In this document: positions 7,332-12,590 of the stretch, piece by piece
How positions within the stretch are numbered: position 1 is the first letter of the stretch
How the letters are laid out: each line of letters opens with the position of its first letter
Assembly: GCA_031283785.1 (NCBI GenBank)
Contig: JAITBC010000396.1
Span: 1-12,590, forward strand
Direction of reading: 5' to 3'
Length of the DNA stretch: 12,590 nt
From: Tannerella sp.
GTDB lineage: Bacteria > Bacteroidota > Bacteroidia > Bacteroidales > Tannerellaceae
Program-made: the position numbers and the translations under genes
Notes under the pieces: generated by a model
Told to the model about the DNA's origin: nothing
Database searches by the model: none
Seen by the model: the letters and a program-made list of their open reading frames with translations, nothing else

Positions 7332-8831
7332 ATGAATATATCCGATAAAACATTATTATTACCCTCACTGACAATGAGTTTGGTTTTCGGGTTGCAACAG
7401 GCAGGCGCACAGACGAAACAGCCGAATATTGTGTTTTTTATCGCCGACGATTGCCGTCGGCAGGATTTGGGCTGTTACGGAAGCGTCGATGCCGTCACGC
7501 CGAATATCGACCGGCTGGCTTCGCAGGGGCTGAAATTCAATAATTTTTTCCAGGCTACGGCAATGAGTTCGCCTACACGCCAGCGCCCGAAAGAAGAATT
7601 GTACGACGTTCAAAACGACCCCTTCCAAATGAACAACCTGGCCGGGAATCCTCAACATGCAAAAACGCGTGCATCGCTACGGGACAAATTATACCAATTG
7701 ATGGAACAGCAGGGCGACAAAGGCCAACAGACCGAAATGGAAGCCCTCGAACATCCGGCAAGCGCTTTGGCGTACGAGTACGGCAGCGCCGATACGCGGA
7801 ATCCCGGCACGCGTATCCCCGACTGCGTGGAGCCTGCAATAGACTGCTGGCTTCGCGACACATGGGTAACCGCAGGTCCTGACGGATATTTCTATATGAC
7901 AGGCACCATCGCACGCAAAACGACAGGCGCACCGCATTGCTGGGACTGGAACAGCGGAATCCCCTTATGGCGCTCATCCGACCTTAAATCGTGGGACGAC
8001 ATGGGGCTGATATGGACGTTCGATAAAGACGGTACGTGGCAGCAAAAACCTTTTATTGAGAAAGAAGAAAACATGCCCAGACTTTCGGTGAACGGCGATA
8101 CGCTGGACAATAACTTCAGAGCGTTATGGGCGCCTGAAATACATTACATAAAAAGCCTTAAAAACTGGTTCATCGTAGCATGCGTAAATAATTCCGCCGT
8201 CGGGAAAGGCTCTTTCATCCTTAAAAGCGTTACCGGGAAACCCGAAGGTCCTTACGTCAATATCGAAGGCAACAGGGATAAACCCATCTTCCCGAGGATA
8301 GACGGCAGCCTGTTTGAAGATACGGACGGCACGGTTTATTTTATAGGACATAACCACCATATCGCCCGTATGAAACCCGACATGAGCGGTTTTGCCGAAG
8401 AATTACGCGAATTGCAGGAAACAAAATATCCCGTCGAACCGTATATCGAAGGCGCTTCCATAATAAAACACGACGGCAAATATTTCCTGTTACAGGCAAT
8501 CTGGTCAAACCGTATGCCCGACGGCAGCGAAACATATTCCGTGAAACGTAACAACGAGACATGCCACAGCTACGACTGTGTCATTGCTGCGGCCGACAAT
8601 ATCTGCGGACCTTACGGCAAACGCGAAAACGTCCTCACGGGTGGCGGACATAATATTTTGTTTCAGGACAAAAACGGAACGTGGCGGGCTACCGTTTTCT
8701 ATAATCCGAGAGGCAGCCAGGCGAAAGAGTTCAAGCAAACATGCCGCCCTGCATTAGTCCCCATGAAATACGAAAACGGACGATTCCTGCCGGATATGGA
8801 AGGATGCGCCGAATATAGTTCTCAACGATAA
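7332..8831 (+). CDS. Chimeric protein: truncated sulfatase remnant fused to a GH43-like hydrolase domain
   Basis: I choose the ATG at 7332 (499 residues) over 7308, because it starts a clean signal peptide (MNISDKTLLLPSLTMSLVFG...AGAQ) and avoids the upstream gene. Residues about 30-84 are a normal S1 sulfatase start: metal Asp39-Asp40 and signature S79-S-P-T-R83. At residue 85 the sequence jumps to a sulfatase C-terminal end (RPKEELYDVQNDPFQMNNLAG, then LMEQQGDKG). The GKWH, His and SDNG regions are missing, so the sulfatase part must be inactive. Compared with the 11025 sulfatase, about 317 residues are absent, in frame. Residues about 145-490 form an apparently complete GH43-like propeller: D176 in RDTWVTA, D324 in IDGSLFED, E373 in YIEGASI, H440 in GGGHN. 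Sulfatase-GH43 fusion may be the ancestral state, with the deletion later. Alternatively the junction is an assembly artefact. Confidence 0.85.
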   Translation: MNISDKTLLLPSLTMSLVFGLQQAGAQTKQPNIVFFIADDCRRQDLGCYGSVDAVTPNIDRLASQGLKFNNFFQATAMSSPTRQRPKEELYDVQNDPFQMNNLAGNPQHAKTRASLRDKLYQLMEQQGDKGQQTEMEALEHPASALAYEYGSADTRNPGTRIPDCVEPAIDCWLRDTWVTAGPDGYFYMTGTIARKTTGAPHCWDWNSGIPLWRSSDLKSWDDMGLIWTFDKDGTWQQKPFIEKEENMPRLSVNGDTLDNNFRALWAPEIHYIKSLKNWFIVACVNNSAVGKGSFILKSVTGKPEGPYVNIEGNRDKPIFPRIDGSLFEDTDGTVYFIGHNHHIARMKPDMSGFAEELRELQETKYPVEPYIEGASIIKHDGKYFLLQAIWSNRMPDGSETYSVKRNNETCHSYDCVIAAADNICGPYGKRENVLTGGGHNILFQDKNGTWRATVFYNPRGSQAKEFKQTCRPALVPMKYENGRFLPDMEGCAEYSSQR

Positions 8832-8843
8832 AATAGTGTGTTT

Positions 8844-10895
8844 ATGAAAAAATTATTCGGAACGATCGGAACTTCATTATTAGGCATAACCGCTGTAGCG
8901 CAGACTGCCGGCAGGCCTAATATTATCGTTATCCTTGCCGATGACATGGGATATTCGGATGTCGGATGCTATGGCGGCGAAATAGAAACGCCGAATATTA
9001 ATCGTCTTGCACAGAACGGATTACGCTATCGTCAGTTTTATAATTGCGCCCGTAGTTGTCCGACGCGGGCTTCTCTGTTGACGGGATTGTATCCGCATCA
9101 GGCAGGTATGGGATGGATGGCGGCGACCGACTTGCAAACACCTGCTTACCAGGGGTATCTCAATAACCAATGCGTAACAATCGCCGAAGTATTGCAGTCG
9201 GCCGGATACGGCACATATATGGCCGGGAAATGGCATGTATGCAGCGACCGTCAGAACAAAGGCCTTGTAAAAGACAACTGGCCGTTGCAACGTGGGTTTG
9301 ACCGGTATTTTGGAATCGTCGAAGGCGCCTCTAATTATTACAATGTGAAATATACGAATGATAATGATCAGGCTATATCGCCGGACGACGGCTCTTTCTA
9401 TTTCACTCATGCCCTCAGCGACAGTGCATCTACGTTTATCGCGCGTCACGATTTTGCGGCAACCCCTCTTTTCCTGTATCTTGCCTATACATCGCCCCAC
9501 TGGCCGTTGCACGCCCTGCAAGAAGATATCGACAAATACGCCGAACGTTATAAAGCCGGCTGGGATCGTTTGCGCCGGGAAAGGTTCGAGCGGCAGAAAG
9601 AAATGGGCTTGTTTCGTAAAAACGCCGTACTTTCGCCCCGCGACGAAGCCGTCGCCGCATGGGACGATTTGCCGGAACAGGAACAAAATGAATTTGTCCA
9701 ACGCATGGCTATATATGCCGCCCAAATTGATGCGATGGATCAGGGAATAGGACGTGTTATCGAATCTTTGGAAAAGAAAGGACAATTAGATAATACGGTA
9801 ATATTTTTCCTCTCCGACAACGGCGCTTGCGCCGAATTTGTCAGCGGCGGAAAAAGTAAATCTGTAAACGGTAAAGCCGATACGCACGAAAGTTACCGCA
9901 TTAACTGGGCAAATCTCAGCAGTACGCCTTTCAGGGAATATAAACATTTTACGAATGAAGGAGGCATCGCCACTCCCCTTATCATACATTATCCCAACGG
10001 TATCAGTCGCAAACTTAACAGTACGTTTGTAAACGATTACGGTCATTTGATTGACCTTATGGCGACTTGTGCGGACTTGGGACAGGCGCAGTATCCGGAG
10101 ACATTTGGGGGTAATGCCGTCATACCCATGCAGGGCGTAAGTCTTGCGCCGAACTTTTCGGGTAAACGTTTAAAAAGGCCGTCGCCCATCTTCTGGGAAC
10201 ATGAGGCGAATATAGCCATGCGCGACGGCAAGTGGAAAATTGTCGCCAAAACAAAAGAAGGGACGCCGTTCGACAAATCATCCGCCAAATTGTATGATAT
10301 GGAAGCCGACCCGACAGAGATGAACGACCTGTCGGAACGCTATCCCGAACGTAAGGCAGACATGTTTGCCGTATGGAACGCCTGGGCTGAAGATGTTGGC
10401 GTTTTCCCAATGGACACGAGGGGATACGGACAGCGGCAAAACGCGTACCGGCGCGTTATTAACGGTGAATTTGACGATAATTTCGGAGATTGGAATCTTA
10501 TATCCCGCGAAGATGCAAAAATAAACTTCTCCATAGATACCGAAAACACAATATCCGGTAATAAAACGGCAAAAATCGAAATTATTAATAAAGGGCAACA
10601 ACCTGCATCGGCATTAATGAAATGGACGCTCCGCCTAAATCCGTCCGAAACGGTAGCGCTTGGCTTTAAAGCAAAGGCCGACAGGAATACGAAATTATTA
10701 TTCCGCGTTGAAAAAGTCGACGAAGTTCAACATAAAATATTGGACAGGGAAGTCTTGTTGACACAGGATACGGATACTTTTAATTTCGATGATATTGCCG
10801 TTCAAAAAGGCGGCGCTTATCAGATTGTCTTCTACTTAGGCAATACCGAAGGAACATGTTGGATCGACGGAGTTCAATTAAAAATTAAGAATTAA
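8844..10895 (+). CDS. Arylsulfatase (family S1, serine type) with C-terminal CBM-like module
   Basis: The ATG at 8844 gives 683 residues; an in-frame GTG two codons earlier is less likely because the ATG gives a clean signal peptide (MKKLFGTIGTSLLG...VAQ). Asp33-Asp34 (LADDMGYSDVGCYGGEI), the signature S71-C-P-T-R75 then ASLLTGLYPHQAGMG, GKWHVCSD, SPHWPLHA, FLSDNG and NEGGIATP are the features of the large bacterial arylsulfatase group with the PHQAG motif. The sulfatase ends near residue 525 after LYDMEADPTEMNDLSERYP. Residues about 537-683 begin VINGEFDDNFGDWNL and end TCWIDGVQLKI, the pattern of a CenC/CBM4_9-like beta-sandwich, so the enzyme may bind its glycan directly. A Cys follows the catalytic Ser. 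It lies 12 nt after the chimera, in the same operon. Confidence 0.9.
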   Translation: MKKLFGTIGTSLLGITAVAQTAGRPNIIVILADDMGYSDVGCYGGEIETPNINRLAQNGLRYRQFYNCARSCPTRASLLTGLYPHQAGMGWMAATDLQTPAYQGYLNNQCVTIAEVLQSAGYGTYMAGKWHVCSDRQNKGLVKDNWPLQRGFDRYFGIVEGASNYYNVKYTNDNDQAISPDDGSFYFTHALSDSASTFIARHDFAATPLFLYLAYTSPHWPLHALQEDIDKYAERYKAGWDRLRRERFERQKEMGLFRKNAVLSPRDEAVAAWDDLPEQEQNEFVQRMAIYAAQIDAMDQGIGRVIESLEKKGQLDNTVIFFLSDNGACAEFVSGGKSKSVNGKADTHESYRINWANLSSTPFREYKHFTNEGGIATPLIIHYPNGISRKLNSTFVNDYGHLIDLMATCADLGQAQYPETFGGNAVIPMQGVSLAPNFSGKRLKRPSPIFWEHEANIAMRDGKWKIVAKTKEGTPFDKSSAKLYDMEADPTEMNDLSERYPERKADMFAVWNAWAEDVGVFPMDTRGYGQRQNAYRRVINGEFDDNFGDWNLISREDAKINFSIDTENTISGNKTAKIEIINKGQQPASALMKWTLRLNPSETVALGFKAKADRNTKLLFRVEKVDEVQHKILDREVLLTQDTDTFNFDDIAVQKGGAYQIVFYLGNTEGTCWIDGVQLKIKN

Positions 10896-11024
10896 AATTA
10901 TGAATTACGAACACATGGGTTGCGAAGTAATCGACCATAGTCAATTATTAAAAATGACGATAAACGGGGAGATTTATTTCAATTTATGAATAGAATATTA
11001 ATAACACATAATAAATATAAACAA
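10896..11024. other. Intergenic gap with a 29-codon open frame
   Basis: This is the widest gap inside the downstream sulfatase run. A 29-codon frame (10900-10989, MNYEHMGCEVIDHSQLLKMT...) starts 4 nt after the previous stop and its TGA overlaps an in-frame upstream ATG (10986) of the next sulfatase in an ATGA arrangement. I do not recognise the peptide. It may be chance. No convincing promoter or terminator was found here. Confidence 0.3.
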
Positions 11025-12371
11025 ATGAGAAGGATAAAAAAATTAGCTCCATGCCTCCTGTCGTCGCTGTCGTTTGCAGGCATGGCAGCAGAAAAGCCGA
11101 ATGTGGTAGTTATTATTGCCGATGACCTTGCTACGAACGAATTAGGTTGCTACGGCGGACGAAACATCGCTACGCCCAACATCGACAGGATCGCCGGCGA
11201 AGGTGTGCGGTTCACGAACAATTTTGCCTCTTGCGCAATGAGCGTGCCTATCAGGGCTTCATTATATACGGGCTTGTATCCCGTGCGGCACGGCTCGTTC
11301 CGCAATCATAAAAACTCGTACCCTAATATCCAAAGCATCACAACTTATCTGCCGGCAACGGGCTATCGCGTGGGACGGACAGGGAAAAGACATACGTCGC
11401 CTCAGTCGGTTTACGAGTTCGAAGAAGCGCCCGGCTTTGAAACAGATTGCGTTTATCCGTCGGCAAACTATACCACCGCAGGGATAAAAGAGTTTATTAC
11501 AAGCAGCGATCAGCCCTGTTGCCTGTTCGTCTGCAGCACGAACCCGCATGCTCCATGGACGGTCGGCGACCGCAGTAAAATTGATCCGGACAAATTAATT
11601 CTCCCTCCGAACCTCTTTGATAATAAAGAGACGCGACGGTTATACCGCGATTTTCTGGCCGAAATCGGCGCATTGGACGAGCAGGTAGGCGCCGTACTCA
11701 AAACGCTTGAAGAAACGGGGCAGTTAGACAATACGCTGGTGATGTTTCTCGGCGAACAGGGTCCGCAATTCCCGTTTGGCAAATGGACTTGTTATTATTT
11801 CGGGCAACACAGCGCATTAATAGCGCGTTACCCGAAGAAAATAAAAGCAGGAACAGTCGCCGATGCCATCGTACAGTACGAAGACGTCACGCCGACGCTG
11901 CTCGAACTTGCAGGAGGCGCACCTGTCGACGGAATCGACGGACGAAGCTACCTGCCTGTGCTTTTCGGGGAAAAACGGGAACACCGGCAGTGGGCTTACG
12001 GCATCCATAACAATATTCCGGAAGGGACTTCTTACCCTATTCGCAGTATTCAGGATAAACGTTACAAATTGATTGTCAACTTAACGCCCGAAGTTCCCTA
12101 TTTCGAAAAACACATGATGGACGTAAACGACAAGGAACAGGTATGGGCAAGCTGGACGGAAAGCGCCAAAACCGACCGTGTCGCCAAAGAAATCGTCGAG
12201 AGGTTTACCACCCGTCCCGCTGTCGAATTTTATGATCTGGAAACCGACCCGTGGGAATTGAAAAATCTTGCCGGCAACGCTCAATACAAAGACAAAATAA
12301 TCGAAATGAAAACCGAACTTGAAAAATGGATGAAACAGCAAGGTGACAAGGGCGCCGAACTGGATAAGTAA
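11025..12371 (+). CDS. N-sulfoglucosamine-sulfohydrolase-like family S1 sulfatase, serine type, secreted
   Basis: The frame is open from an ATG at 10986, but the ATG at 11025 starts a proper signal peptide (MRRIKKLAPCLLSSLSFAGMAA) after an A-rich leader, giving 448 residues. Asp33-Asp34 (IIADDLATNELGCYGG), the signature S73-V-P-I-R77 with ASLYTGLYPVRHG, TGKRH in place of GKWH, and STNPHAPW are present. The late motif is LGEQGPQFPFGKWTCYYFG instead of SDNG, a variant found in heparan-N-sulfatase-like bacterial sulfatases. The tail FYDLETDPWELKNLAG...WMKQQGDKG is complete. The tail is similar to the sulfatase remnant in the 7332-8831 chimera, so the two are probably from the same subfamily. The role is removal of N- or O-sulfate from a sugar; which one cannot be decided from sequence alone. 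Confidence 0.88.
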   Translation: MRRIKKLAPCLLSSLSFAGMAAEKPNVVVIIADDLATNELGCYGGRNIATPNIDRIAGEGVRFTNNFASCAMSVPIRASLYTGLYPVRHGSFRNHKNSYPNIQSITTYLPATGYRVGRTGKRHTSPQSVYEFEEAPGFETDCVYPSANYTTAGIKEFITSSDQPCCLFVCSTNPHAPWTVGDRSKIDPDKLILPPNLFDNKETRRLYRDFLAEIGALDEQVGAVLKTLEETGQLDNTLVMFLGEQGPQFPFGKWTCYYFGQHSALIARYPKKIKAGTVADAIVQYEDVTPTLLELAGGAPVDGIDGRSYLPVLFGEKREHRQWAYGIHNNIPEGTSYPIRSIQDKRYKLIVNLTPEVPYFEKHMMDVNDKEQVWASWTESAKTDRVAKEIVERFTTRPAVEFYDLETDPWELKNLAGNAQYKDKIIEMKTELEKWMKQQGDKGAELDK

Positions 12372-12457
12372 AAAACATTGAAGTTTACGCAATAGCCGGC
12401 GTTTCAATCCGTCGAATCAGATGAATAGCAACCGGTTGTAACTACATACTTTTCACT
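12372..12457. other. Intergenic gap before the last sulfatase
   Basis: An 86-nt non-coding gap. It contains a perfect 10-nt palindrome CAACCGGTTG (12429-12438) 19 nt before the next start. No TAnnTTTG box and no terminator hairpin with a U-tract were seen, so read-through from the previous gene is plausible. Confidence 0.4.
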
Positions 12458-12590
12458 ATGAAAGACAAATTAATAATGTTTGCCGGTTCAATGTCATGTA
12501 TGGCAACAGTATGTGCAACTGCCGGACAGAAAGAAAAGATCGGCGCTCCCGAAAGGCCGAATATAATCGTAATCTTGGCCGATGATCAGG
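12458..12590 (+). CDS. Family S1 sulfatase, N-terminal part (cut by window edge)
   Basis: Forty-four codons are visible from the ATG at 12458. They show a signal peptide (MKDKLIMFAGSMSCMATVCATAG) and then the conserved sulfatase entry RPNIIVILADDQ, where the Asp pair would bind the active-site calcium. The frame is open to the right edge. The active-site signature lies outside the window, so serine or cysteine type and subfamily cannot be told. Its position and signal show that the sulfatase series continues beyond this window. Confidence 0.82.
   Translation, partial: MKDKLIMFAGSMSCMATVCATAGQKEKIGAPERPNIIVILADDQ

Noticed and set aside
9021..9785. A 254-codon open frame on the minus strand
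   Set aside because: It is antisense to the catalytic core of the 8844 sulfatase, whose motifs are clearly on the plus strand.
12429..12438. 10-nt palindrome CAACCGGTTG as an operator
   Set aside because: It is too short to separate from chance, and no promoter box is recognisable beside it.
1..12590. CRISPR array, tRNA, rRNA or insertion-sequence ends
   Set aside because: No regularly spaced repeats, RNA gene landmarks or terminal inverted repeats flanking a transposase were seen.

Overview
The window looks like a carbohydrate-sulfatase cluster from an anaerobic gut-type Bacteroidales bacterium (Bacteroidaceae/Tannerellaceae/Dysgonomonadaceae range). Supporting signs are Bacteroidetes-type promoter boxes (TAnnTTTG), A-rich leaders without Shine-Dalgarno sites, a left-edge Rpn/PD-(D/E)XK transposase-like gene of the kind abundant in this order, a decayed ECF sigma factor, and a tandem run of secreted family S1 sulfatases. 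Where the sulfatase signature is visible it is always the serine type, which points to maturation by a radical-SAM anSME enzyme rather than aerobic FGE. The species cannot be named from the sequence.

Layout. Positions 1-200 (minus strand) hold the first 66 codons of an Rpn-family gene that leaves the window. Positions 201-428 are a divergent intergenic region with a promoter-like box and a short direct repeat. Positions 429-2156 encode a secreted GH43-like enzyme with discoidin and Fn3 modules. Positions 2286-2742 are an ECF sigma-factor pseudogene. From 2805 to the right edge, every gene on the plus strand is sulfatase-derived: a putative lipoprotein sulfatase (2805-4493), an SxAxR-type sulfatase (4587-5951), an arylsulfatase-B-like enzyme (5944-7326), a chimera of a gutted sulfatase and a GH43-like domain (7332-8831), an arylsulfatase with a C-terminal CBM-like module (8844-10895), an N-sulfoglucosamine-sulfohydrolase-like sulfatase (11025-12371), and the start of a further sulfatase (12458 to the edge).

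Genes 4587 to 10895 are packed with an 8-nt overlap and gaps of 5 and 12 nt, so they are very probably one transcript. The wider gaps before 2805, 4587, 11025 and 12458 may hold extra promoters. Together the genes would strip several different sulfate esters from one or more complex sulfated glycans (algal polysaccharide, mucin or glycosaminoglycan-like) and cleave exposed residues with GH43-like hydrolases. No SusC/SusD pair or intact regulator lies in the window, so calling it a polysaccharide utilization locus is an inference and the substrate is unknown.

The most unusual items are the in-frame loss of about 317 residues from the sulfatase half of the 7332-8831 gene, the stepwise frameshifted sigma factor, and the nearly shared signal-peptide region of two otherwise different sulfatases (4587 and 8844).
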